Shown here piece by piece: positions 13,179 through 23,803 of a DNA stretch of 64,000 bases. Within the stretch, counting starts at the first letter, position 1; each line of letters begins with the position of its first letter. Origin of the DNA: Neocallimastix lanati (nom. inval.) (lineage: Eukaryota; Neocallimastigomycota; Neocallimastigomycetes; Neocallimastigales; Neocallimastigaceae); contig JACVTC010000008.1 of assembly GCA_016946835.1 (NCBI GenBank), forward strand, positions 1,992,001 to 2,056,000, in the 5' to 3' direction. The notes below the pieces were generated by a model. That model saw only the letters and a program-made list of their open reading frames with translations, made no database searches and had not been told where the DNA came from. The position numbers and the translations under genes were made by a program.

Positions 13179-14348
13179 TAATATGGATAATACATACTTG
13201 GTCACCTGCACCAATACTTTCAATATCATACCCATTTTGAATTAAACCTTGAGAAATATCTGAAGATTGTTCTTCGATTGCAACTAAAACATTACAAGTC
13301 TTATAATCAAAACCTATTAGCAAAAACAATATTATTAATATGATTATTAAAAGTTACAATATTTCTAAATATAATTATAAAGTTAATATATATACCTTTT
13401 GAAGAATCATCATAGCCAATTCTTTTAATAGTATTACGAACTATTGTTTGATAATCAAGACGAGCTTTGGTTGAAATTTCTCCAAAAACAAAAATCATAC
13501 CAGTTTTAGTTACAGTTTCACATGCTACTTTTGAATATGGATCTTGTCGTAGACATTCATCAAGAATAGCATCTGAAATTTGATCAGCAATTTTATCTAA
13601 ATAATTATAAAAAAAATTATATATATTTAAATATTTTTTCTTTTTAATTGAATTATTATTGATGTTGTTTTTCAATATATATTTTTAATTTAAAATAATA
13701 TAAAATAAAGAGTGAAATAATAAAAAAGAATAAAGTATTAATAAAAATAAAATAAAATAAATAGTAAAGAAATTCAAAAGGTCAAAGAATTAATAAAATA
13801 AAATAAAATAAAAATGGATTATAAAATATCAAAGTATTAATAAAAATAAAATATAAATAGAATAAAAAAAAAATAAAATAAAATAAAATAGAATAAAAAC
13901 GAAAAAAGATATGAAACATTGAAAATATATTACCTGGATGTCCTTCGCCAACTGATTCAGAAGTAAATAAAATTGAATCTGGAAATTTACATTTTACATT
14001 ATTTTTTTTATTACTTTTATTGCTATAATGTCTTTTTGATAAAATTACCGAGGAACATTTTGTTGATATTGGAAAAGGAGAATTCATTGGAAATAAATAT
14101 TCATCATTACTGGTATATTTAGGTATTCTTAATAAATTTAATGTATGATATAATGAAATTTCTTTATTAAAATTTTTAGTTCTTAATGATAATTCATTTA
14201 GGAATTTTGAATAAGTTCTTATATTTTTATGAAATTTATTATGACCTCGCAAATGTATATCAATATTACTTTTGATAGTTAAAGCATTGGGTAATATTTT
14301 ATTTGAAATATTATTTCGACTTAAAAATGATTTTAAAACCAAAGACAT
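11922..14348 (-). CDS. SAM1: S-adenosylmethionine synthetase with putative organelle presequence
   Basis: Makes S-adenosylmethionine from methionine and ATP. Seven exons, all GT-AG: 14348-13934, 13596-13396, 13313-13198, 13045-12902, 12776-12642, 12567-12443 and 12306-11922. They sum to 1521 nt (506 aa). The protein tracks the eukaryotic MAT family end to end: [14 protein letters not shown] (128-141), [16 protein letters not shown] (240-), [41 protein letters not shown] (381-) and the terminal [15 protein letters not shown]. Unlike the usual MAT, about 108 extra residues precede the catalytic core. They are basic, poor in acids, start [17 protein letters not shown] and contain two R-x-Y-S motifs (RTYS at 44-47, RHYS at 106-109), typical of mitochondrial presequence cleavage sites. 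Targeting to the mitochondrion or hydrogenosome is an inference. The gene is boxed in by retroelement nests on both sides. Confidence 0.95.
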
Positions 14349-14998
14349 ATTGATATTTTGATATTTTAATATTTTAATATTTTAATGTATAGTATAAACT
14401 ATATATATGTGTATATTTCAACATTAAATTTACAATATTTAAAACAATTTAATTAATAATATTATAATTATTTCTAATTCAACTAATTTATAATTTTATT
14501 TTTTTTTCTTTTTAATATTACTTTAAATATATATTTCCAAAAAAATATACATAAATATATTATATTAAATAAATTTAACTTTTACTTGCTACTTGCTATT
14601 ACTTCTATTACTATATATTATTTTAAAAATAAAAAATAAGAATATATTATATCCAAGAACATAAACCAAAAATTTTATAAATTTTATAAATATGGATGGT
14701 ATTATTTAAAAGCAAAATGTTTTACAGAAAAAAAACTAAATCTTTTAGGGTTATGGTTTTTATATAAAAATTTAATAACTTTAATTTTTTTTTTTTTTTA
14801 TTGATTATAATAAGCATTTTATAATTATTTTAATATATTATATTAATATATTATATTTATATATTAATATATTTCGTATTTTTATTTTCGTTACTAATGG
14901 ATAAATTATTATATGAAATTTTACCATTTATATAAAATTTTTACATTAAGATCAGTACTAAGAATAAAATAATAACAAATATTAAATAATATTATAAT
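14349..14998. other. Upstream spacer of the SAM synthetase gene
   Basis: About 650 bases of A/T-rich DNA between the SAM synthetase start and the target duplication of the copia nest. It must hold the SAM synthetase promoter. TATATA-like words occur near 14,400 but cannot be told from background composition. No gene is seen. Confidence 0.5.
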
Positions 14999-15159
14999 AA
15001 GAGTTTTAGAAGGTAAAAATGGGTATTATAATAAATGTTTATTATTATGTGTTAATAACTAACCTCAGATTTACAATTAAAGTAAAACCATTTCTATTTA
15101 TACAAGAACTGTGGCTAAATTTAGATACATGTTAATTTATTTAATTAATGTATTACATA

Positions 15160-15472
15160 TGAGAAAAGTATGTGTGTTTTTTATAATAAACTTTATTTAA
15201 TTTTTGTATTTATTTAATACATAAATTTTATTTATTTTAAGAACTCTTTTTTTTAAGATAATAAATATAATTATATTTTATAGTAAAAATTACATATTTA
15301 ATCATGTGATAATTCTATGAATTAATACACATAGATAAATGTTACACAACATAAAAATATAAGAATAAAATATTAATATAAGATAAAAATATAATATTGA
15401 TAATAATATAAGAATATAAAAATATAATATTAATAATATAAAAATATAAAATAAAATGTGAATATTTTAACA
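15160..15472 (-). repeat. 3' LTR of the inner copia element
   Basis: 313 bp. On the minus strand it begins TGTTAAAATATTCACATTTT and ends ACTTTTCTCA. It pairs with 22,062-22,374. The adjoining internal sequence, TTTAGGGGAGAA on the minus strand, is the polypurine tract. Confidence 0.9.
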
Positions 15473-17395
15473 TTCTCCCCTAAACAAGATTTTTCTTGAA
15501 AATTTTGTTTGCGAAGAATAACATTTTATTTCCATTGACATCTTTTGTGAGTACATCAGCAAGATTGTCTTCGGATTTAATATGTTGTAAAATAACATTA
15601 TTATTTTCAACATGTTCCTTGAAGAAATGGTAATTTACGCGTATGTGTCTCAGTCTTTTTCCAATAGCGAAATTTTCAGCGGAATATAGACTGGCTTTAT
15701 TGTCACCATAGAGATTTATTTTAAATTTTTTGTTAAATAGTTCTTCAAGAATATTTTTCAACCATAGGCCATTTGCAACGGCTTCCGATAATGCAATATA
15801 TTCTGCTTCGGCAGTGGATCTTGAGACACATTGTTGTTGTCTTGACATCCATAAGACTGGTCCTGAAGCTAGGAAGTAGATATTTCCAGATGTAGATTTG
15901 CTATTGGTTAAATCTCCAGTGAAGTCGGAGTCAGTATAGCCTTTAAGATTTCCATCTCTTTTATATTGTAGGTAATAATCTTTGGTTTGGTTAATATATT
16001 TAAATATTTGTAGTACTTTTTTCCAATCAGTCATATTTGGATTTTTATTTTTTCTTAATGCTTTGTTTACTGCACAAGCATTTTGATAGATGTATGAGAG
16101 AGCCTACTGCGCTTTGATAGATACTATTATCGAATGGTTCGTTGTTAATTTCTTTAATGTTTTCACCTACACAAGGAGTAGAGGATTTTTGATTTTCATT
16201 TATTTTGAATCTTTTTAAAATATCGTTAATATATTTCTTTTGTAAAATATTATACCCATATTCAGTAGGTTCAACAGTTATTCCAAGTATATGATTTACT
16301 GGACTACATTTTGATATTTTAAATTTGTTTTTAATTAGTTCAACAGTGGAGTTTATTTCATTATCTGAGCCTGTAATAAGCATATCATCTACATATAATG
16401 CGACAATGCAAGTAGTTTCCTTTTGGAGTTTGATTTTGAAAATAAGCATTGTTCACTTTTAAGTTGAGTAAAACCTATACTCTTCAGGAAATTAGAGATT
16501 GTTATATTCCACATTCTTCCTGCTTGTTTCAATCCATATAAAGCTTTGTTCAATTTCCAAAAACCGTTTTTATAGTTTGGATCTCCTTCTGGAATTGTCA
16601 TATAGATTTCTTCATTAAGAGGAGCATTTAGGTATGCAGCTTTAATGTCTAATTGTTGTATATTCCACTTATGTAGTGAAGCTATTGCGATGACTAAGCG
16701 CATGCTTTCAACAGATAACGTGGGAGAGTATGTTTTGTCATAATCAATACCTTCAATTTGTTTAAATCCTTTGATTACTAGTCTAGCCTTGTATTTTTCA
16801 AGTTCTCCTTTATCGTTATATTTTTTTGTGAATACCCATTTGTATTCAATAGGCTTTCTTCCTTCAGGTAGCTTTTTTACTAAGGACATGGTTTCGTTGT
16901 TGTAGAGATTTTCAAGCTCGTTTGATATTGCTTCTATCCATTTATCTTTATCATCACTAGTTACTGCTTCTAGGAATGTTTGTGGAGTATCTAAATCAAT
17001 ACTATTTATTTGTTTATTTGTTTCATTGCTTGTTTTATTCGTTTCATTTTCAGTATTAACATTTTCATTTGATTTGTTAAAATTATCATTTTGTTTTATA
17101 GGAATGTGATTATTGTTTAAAGTTTGTCTTCCTAAATTAATTAATTGTTTAATTCTTTGTTTCTTATAAATATTATGATCTGTACTAGAGTCATTCTCTC
17201 TCTTCCTTTTGTTTAATAAATAATTAGAATTAACAATTGCAATGTATTTTGGAGTAGTTTTTGATGTTTCATTATTTTGTGATTTTCTTTTCTCTAAAAT
17301 TTTTGAGATTTTTGATTTTTGAATTCTAATCCTTTTTAATTTTTCTTTCAAAACTTTTCTTTTGTTAATGATTATCACTTTAGAAGGCGTTTTTT

Positions 17396-18214
17396 TGTAA
17401 GAATCTATAATTATTTTTAACAAAATAATTATATTTTCTTAGGTTATAATTAATATAACTTTTATTTAACTCATATTTCATTTATACAATTAATTATAAT
17501 TAATAATTTATTTAATTATATATTAAAATTTTATTTAGTTTAATATTAAAAATTTATTTAATTAAATAATTTTTATACATTTAAAATAATATTAAATTTA
17601 TTTAATTATTCACTTAATTATTAAATTTATTAGTTTTAGTTTTCTTTCACTTATTAAATCATAAACTAAAACACTATTCTGTATTCTATCATGTATTCCG
17701 TATTGTATTAATCATGTATTTTATTATTAATGTATTGTTTTATATTTTTTATGTAAAGTTCTATAAAATAGAACTAAATAGATTAAATTTTAAATTTTAT
17801 GATCTAAATAATTTTCATTATTTTATTCTTTTATTTTCGATCATTATATTAGATTAAGTAATCGGTTAATTAAGGTTTTTCCAATTACTTCTTAAAAGTA
17901 ATCGGTTTTACTTAATTAACGCGATGATCGATATGGATAGAATATCGATCAAAAAACTTATCTAGGTTTTTCTTCTAGTCTTTTCCTAGATAAGAGATTT
18001 GTTAAGATTAGAACCCCTTTTGATTTTAACCTTATTTTGACAAAAAAGTATAAATAAGGCTCTTGAGTTCTCTTTGAGAAATCAAGAGTTATTATTATAA
18101 CAATTATAATATAATAATAATAACAATAGTTTTAACATTTAAAATTTCTAATAAATAATAAAACAAATTATTTTAATAAAACAAATTTTATAATTAAAAC
18201 TTTTCTTTATCAAT
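17396..18214 (+). repeat. Third copy of the TGTAAG-family LTR, nested in copia pol
   Basis: Starts TGTAAGAATCTATAATTATT and is nearly identical to window positions 1-808, so it is a recent copy. It lies between the integrase and reverse transcriptase regions of the inner copia element. Detectable homology ends at 18,214, next to two perfect palindromes (18,229-18,336). No clear target duplication was identified. Confidence 0.85.
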
Positions 18215-18228
18215 TATAATAAAATCTT

Positions 18229-18336
18229 TTAAATTTTTTGTTGCTTGTTTTAAACAATTAAAACAAGCAACAAAAAATTTAATGATAATAAAATTGTTAA
18301 TAAACAATTATTAACAATTTTATTATCATTAAATTT
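18229..18336. repeat. Two overlapping perfect palindromes with ACAA loops
   Basis: Palindrome 1 spans 18,229-18,282: 25-bp perfect arms around ACAA (18,254-18,257). Palindrome 2 spans 18,275-18,336: 29-bp perfect arms around ACAA (18,304-18,307). They share eight bases. They lie between the nested LTR and the copia sequence and belong to neither by homology. Perfect arms with G/C content are not expected from base composition alone. Confidence 0.9.
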
Positions 18337-21300
18337 ATTATTTTATAATCACTAATAATACCATTATGCTTTAAATTATATTGCTTAATATCTGATTTCA
18401 TTTTATTGACAATATTTGAGTCATTGTTAAATATATATTTTATTTTATTTAAATTATTCGTTAAATTGTTATTTGAGATATTTGATTTAATTGTTGAGTT
18501 ATTTGAATTCTTATATGAAATGTTGTTTGAGTTACTATTTGAAATAAAATACTATTTGAGTTATTATTTGAATTATTATTTGAGATATTGTTTGAATTAT
18601 TATTTGAAATACTATTTGAGTTATTACTTGGAATATTATTTGAAATATTATTTGAATTATTGGTAGAAATATTTGATTCATAATTGTCGTTGTAAATTTT
18701 ATTATTATTTAATGAGTTATTATTATTATTGTTTTGAGAATACTCATGAGAATCTTCACTTGAATAGTTACTGTCGTTGAAATTTGAAGTATTATTATTA
18801 TTGAAATTTTGTTGAATTAAGAGTACATTTTGATTGTTGTTACTTTGGTGATGAACATTTGAATTATTTTCATTTAATTCATTTTCTAAATCTTCGTCTT
18901 CATCTTCTTCTGTGTTAAGTTCTTCAGGTGTGTAATTTTCTTTATAATTTGTTTTGTTATTAAAATTAAAATTTCCAGGGATATCTTCTTCGAATACGGC
19001 GTCACGAACAATATGAGTTTTGCAATCATTAGTTCCAAAAATAACATATCCTGGAGAATGTTCATCATATCCTAAGAAAATTCCGGGTAATGTGTTATTA
19101 TCAAATTTTGAGTTTTTAAGGGAAGCGTCTACATAGTAGTATGCTCTGCATCCAAAAACACGAAGATTGTCAATATTCACTTCTTTATGGTAGTATAATT
19201 CATCAGGAATTTTAAATTTTATTGCTGTTCTTGGAGTCATGTTATATATTTTCACTGCGGTTTTAACAGCGTCTTCCCAGAAATGGTAGCTTAACTTTGC
19301 TTGGTTTAATAATGCTTTTGTAGCATTTATTATTGTTCCATTTAACCTTTCAGCTCTTCCATTGCTTTGTGGGTTTCTTGGAACGATAAGATTTCTTTGT
19401 ATACCTGCTTTGTTGCAGATATCTATGAATTTTCTTGATGTATATTCTTTTCCATTGTCACTTTGTATTTTTGTTATTGTTAAATTTGATTCATTTGTCA
19501 CCATTCGTATGAAATTTTCAAAGATTTCTGGAACTTCCGATTTTCTTTTCAGTAGATATATCCAACTTTTTCTTGCGAAGTCATCAAGGAAAGTTAAAAT
19601 ATATTTGAAATTATTCCTTGATTCTTTAAGAGGTCCAATAATGTCCGAGTGGATTAGTTCCAATGGCCTTGTACTTCTTGCATTTAAAGTTTTTCTGAAA
19701 GGTTCTTTTTTCAGCTTTGATATTTTGCTGCCAATACAGAGAGTTTTGTTAATGGTGTGACCATTTAAGTATTTAATAAGATTATTATTATAGAAATGGC
19801 ACAGTCTTTTATGCCATATACTTAAGGAGTATTGGTCTAGATTGTTACTTTGTAAACTGTATATTGTTTTATAATTTCCTTGTTTATTATTAACGTAAAT
19901 ATTACAAATTTTAATTGAGTTTTCCTTTTCTATACATAGAAGTTGACCATTTAGTTTTGCTAATCTAAAATATGCATTGTTATCAATAATGATAACATCA
20001 GCTAAGTATTGTCTTTTAAGATCGTTAAATGATATTAATGTTTTATTTTCATTAATATCTTCTGAATATAATACATTTTTTATTATGAAGTAAATATTAT
20101 TGATGTATCCCGTAAGATCTCCAATTTTTGAAACTTGTACTATTTCTTTTTCCTTTGTTGGTAGTATCATATTTGTATGATAATCTCTAACATTACATAG
20201 ATTTTTAAGTGATCCCGTGATATTTGAAGATGCTCCGGGAGTATTGGATTTCGACATAATTTATGTATAATCATTTATTCATGTATTACAATGTGGCTTA
20301 TAAAAATAAATGAATAGGATAGGGTTAAATAAAAACAAAATAAAATTCTTAACAGAAAACCTATTTATTCTTTTATTTATTCTTTTTTTAGTTTTTATTT
20401 TATTTTTTAATGTTAAAATACAATAAATAAAAATATACGTTGAAAATAGTGGCGTATTACATATATTATACACATTGTACAAAAATTTATGATGATTATA
20501 CATAAATTATGTCGAAATGCCTCACATTCGATGCTCCAGAATCTATGGATATTACATAACCATTATTATAATCTGGATGACATTTATGATTGTTAATGAA
20601 TTTATATATAGTTTTTCTATTTAGGTTGTTTGTAATTATGTTTGGAATCATAGGTGGGAGTGGACTATCATGAGTTTTTACTAATTTATTGTTACCAATA
20701 AGGTTTAATTCTAGATTATTATTATTTTCTATGTTATTGATTATTATATCACGTGATTCCATAAAATTATTTGATATATTTGATTTATGTTCATCATGAA
20801 TTGATTCATTTGAAATATTATAGTTGATTGGATTTGTTTTAGGTTTATTATAGTCCCCTAAATAATTGATTATTAAATCATTTGATTCATAAGAGTTATT
20901 CATTGGTGGTTCAGGAGACATGTTATATGGATTTTCTCCATCTAGTCAGATATTCTTTTCATGGGTTTCTTGAGATTCATCATAGTCACTGAGGGCATCA
21001 ATGATTTCTAGGTTGTTGATTGTATCTTTGGCTAGGTTAATGTTGCTGAACTTTCTTGCTATTTCTTTAATTTTATTGTTACGATTCCTTGCGTTAAAGT
21101 AGTAATTTCTAGTGAAATGGTCATGTTTGTCACATATTGAACAGTACTTTTCGTTATTTCTTTTAGTTTTGTTTCTGTTATTTTTATTGTTTTTCTGGTT
21201 TCTTCTTCTCCGGTTATTATTGTTATAGTTATTATTATAGTTATTATTATAATTATTATTATTGTTATTATAATTATTGTGATTATTATTCCTAGAATTA

Positions 21301-22061
21301 TTTTGGGAATGATTATGATTGGCATTTTTTATAAAAGAAACTTCTTCCACTGGCTTTGGATCTTCCGCGTTTAAAGTTCTTTTGGCTATGGTTCTGATTT
21401 CGTTTGCAATCTCTTGAAGATTGTCTTTATAATTGAATTTGACATAATTTTTATATTCCCCTGGGAGTCCCTTCAGGAGTAATTTGAATTTTTCATCTTC
21501 GTCTATTGTTTTTCCTAATTCTTGGAGTAGATTACAAAGATGTTCGAATTCTGTAGTAAATTTGATTACTTCTTTGTCCGTTTTGGCTCTTAGATTTTTT
21601 AAACGGTCGTATAAATCTGGAACTTTATTGATATTTATGATATTATATTCGCTTTCCAGATATTTATACATTTCGTAGGCCGATTTTAATCGAAGGCCTA
21701 TCAACGTGGCTTTGGTTTCTTTGGAAACCGAGCATAAGATTTGTTGGCGAGCTCTACCGTCCTTTTCTTTAATTAGAGAAATTGAATTTTCAATATTCTT
21801 CTTATCTTCTTTTTTATATGAGTTTATCATAACTCATTTAGTTCTTCGTTGGCTTCGAATTGGATGTATTTGTCTATGTGATTTATTTCGAGATTTGTTC
21901 TCAATTCGTACGCCCAAATATCAAAGTTTTCCTCGTTTAATATCTCTCTTGGAGTTGAGGAGGAATCTGTATTATTAGAAGTATTCATTATTTAGATAAG
22001 AAAGGCGGTTTTAAATAACGGATATATTTTTATAAATAAGAGCTAATTGAGACTCTTAATC

Positions 22062-22374
22062 TGAGAAAAGTATGTGTGTTCTTTATAATAAACTTTATTT
22101 AATTTTTGTATTTATTTAATACATAAATTTTATTTATTTTAAGAACTCTTTTTTTTAAGATAATAAATATAATTATATTTTATAGTAAAAATTACATATT
22201 TAATCATGTGATAATTCTATGAATTAATACACATAGATAAATGTTACACAACATAAAAATATAAGAATAAAATATTAATATAAGATAAAAATATAATATT
22301 GATAATAATATAAGAATATAAAAATATAATATTAATAATATAAAAATATAAAATAAAATGTGAATATTTTAACA
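22062..22374 (-). repeat. 5' LTR of the inner copia element
   Basis: 313 bp, differing from 15,160-15,472 at about one position. The primer-binding site (minus strand GATTAAGAGTCTCAATTAGC, 22,061 downward) abuts it with no spacer. Confidence 0.9.
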
Positions 22375-22840
22375 ATTTTTATATCATAAATTTCTACTTC
22401 TAACCCCTCAAACTTGATTTTCTGTTTATACAAAAATCTAGTTTGCTTCAAAGAAGTTTAAATTTATTTAGTTTTAAATTATATATGTCGACTACGATGA
22501 ATTTTTCATACAAGTTTATTTTGTCCCTTCATTGGTAATTTATATTTGCTTTTTGGTTTAGCAATAACCATAATTTATATGTTTTGTGGATTAACATTAA
22601 CCATATTATTTTAGAGGTGACATTACATTCTTGTTCGGTCTTACTAATTTCACATTTATTTTATGTGGGGGTAATGTCCTTTCCTTTTTGTAAACATTGA
22701 GCTAGTTATGAAGGCTAGTAGTTCTTCTATAGTTCCAGCTATTATAGCTATTGTAATATAGATTTCATTTCTTCATATTTTTGATTAAGAGTCTTTTGAA
22801 ATTACCATTTTGAAATCTTCTATTACTTGTCAGCTTCTTT

Positions 22841-22874
22841 CGCTCAGTCGATTAGAGTCTTGAGACTCTTAATC
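22841..22874 (+). other. tRNA-Lys(CUU) 5'-half-like primer site of the outer copia
   Basis: On the plus strand this reads as tRNA: D-arm CGCTCAGTCGATTAGAG, then anticodon arm TTGAGACTCTTAATC with the CTT anticodon. It ends exactly at the 5' LTR boundary. It has no 3' half, so it is a primer-binding site complementary to a half tRNA and not a tRNA gene. Confidence 0.8.
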
Positions 22875-23090
22875 TTTTAGAAGGTAAAAATGGGTTTTAT
22901 AATAAATGTTTATTATTATGTGTTAATAACTAACCTCAGATTTACAATTAAAGTAAAACCAGTTCTATTTATACAAGAACTGTGGCTAAATTTAGATACA
23001 TGTTAATTTATTTAATTAATGTATTACATATCATATTAATTTAATTTAATTTAATATTTATTATTATATCATAAATTTCTACTTCTAACA
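22875..23090 (-). repeat. 5' LTR of the outer copia remnant
   Basis: 216 bp. On the minus strand it starts TGTTAGAAGTAGAAATTTAT and ends TACCTTCTAAAA. Its flank at 23,091 is AAGAG, matching 14,999-15,003 on the far side of the nest. Confidence 0.85.
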
Positions 23091-23095
23091 AAGAG

Positions 23096-23501
23096 TACTT
23101 AATATATTAGATTATTAAATCTAGAATTTGTTTTTGCTTTTTGAATTTTTGTATTTTTGTATGTTTGTATATTTTTATAAATCATCATTTGCGTATGTTC
23201 TTCCAGAAATAATAATTAATTTTAATAAAAAACTATTTATTAAAATTAAACTAATAACAATAATAAAATGATTCATAATTATAAAAAAAATACATAATGA
23301 AAAATTATACAAAAAAAAAAAAATTTCAAAAAATATATATTTTTTGCAATTGTAAAAAAAACAATTCCATAAATATTCCCATAAAATAAACATTCTTTTT
23401 ATACTAAAAATATAAAAATATGACTATATATGTAAGTCATTAAATCATTAAATAAAAGGAGATATTCGAACGAAACTAATACCAACAATTTTATGACACA
23501 A
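23096..23501. other. Spacer between copia elements
   Basis: About 400 bases of A/T-rich DNA. On the minus strand near 23,175-23,215 a short open stretch ends SGRTYANDDL, which could be the last codons of a host gene or chance. Nothing else is recognisable. Confidence 0.4.
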
Positions 23502-23803
23502 TGTTAGAAATAAAGTTTAATATCTTAAATAATCAATAATAATTTGGTATATTTAACTTAGATTAGTATATTTATTTATATTTAATTATAAATTAAATAT
23601 GTATGTTATGTAGATGTATGAGGCGCATGCCTGATATACATCAGAGTTTTACATGTATAAACAAATATAGTTAAATTAAATTTTTAAGAAATAATCATAT
23701 AATTAAAATTAAAATAACCTTTAACAAAAATATAATAACAATTATATATAATTAATAAAGTGATCACACATTCTAAAATTAAAAAAAACATAAATTCTTA
23801 ATA
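23502..23803 (+). repeat. 5' LTR of the plus-strand copia
   Basis: 302 bp. Its first 200 bases match 27,668 onward almost base for base, including GGCGCATGCCTGATATACAT. It is followed directly by the primer site GATTAAGAGTCTCAATCAGC. Confidence 0.85.

Larger units (their letters stand above)
15160..22374 (-). mobile_element. Inner Ty1/copia element with near-identical LTRs
   Basis: LTRs at 15,160-15,472 (3') and 22,062-22,374 (5'), each 313 bp, differ at about one position, so insertion was very recent. Parts on the minus strand: gag 21,830-20,946 with a Cys-His knuckle (CSICDKHDHFTRNY), protease region 20,921-20,496 (SIDSGASN), integrase 20,257-18,461 (WHKRLCHF, LIHSDIIGP, TFLDDFARKSW, SDNGKEY), reverse transcriptase 17,423-16,045 (QLDIKAAYLNAPL, LYGLKQAGRMW, ALYVDDMLITG) and RNase H 16,034-15,480 (STAEAEYIALSEA). 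The primer site at 22,040-22,061 touches the 5' LTR and a G/A tract precedes the 3' LTR. An unrelated LTR lies inside it at 17,396-18,214. It is broken: that insertion plus a few further breaks. No matching target duplication was found for it. Confidence 0.9.
14999..23095 (-). mobile_element. Outer Ty1/copia remnant with AAGAG target duplication, split by a younger copia
   Basis: The 5-bp repeat AAGAG flanks the locus at 14,999-15,003 and 23,091-23,095. The 5' LTR (minus orientation) is 22,875-23,090 (216 bp, TGTTAGAAGTAG start). The 3' LTR is in two pieces, 15,004-15,159 and 22,375-22,404, with the inner copia between. The first piece differs from the 5' LTR at about two of 156 positions, so the element is recent. 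The short internal part, 22,405-22,874, reads a purine tract, a trace of RNase H and a primer site complementary to tRNA-Lys (22,841-22,874). It is broken and lacks most of a polyprotein. Confidence 0.85.

Noticed and set aside
12878-13195. 105-codon frame with a long Asn run within SAM synthetase
   Set aside because: Exon 4 read through its upstream intron, which holds a (TTA)n repeat; splice sites exclude the Asn run from the protein.
13782-13931. Hydrophobic tail following the SAM synthetase exon 1 frame
   Set aside because: It is read-through into intron 1; the donor after HP and the acceptor at 13,597 restore the HPDKI motif.
18406-18666. 86-codon plus-strand Tyr/Leu-rich frame
   Set aside because: Antisense of the Asn/Ser-rich linker of the copia element.
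22841-22874. tRNA-Lys-like sequence on the plus strand
   Set aside because: Only the 5' half is present and it ends at an LTR boundary; it is a primer-binding site, not a tRNA gene.
23175-23393. 72-codon minus-strand hydrophobic frame ending SGRTYANDDL
   Set aside because: Mostly Ile/Phe/Tyr noise; only the last ten residues look gene-like, too little to call.
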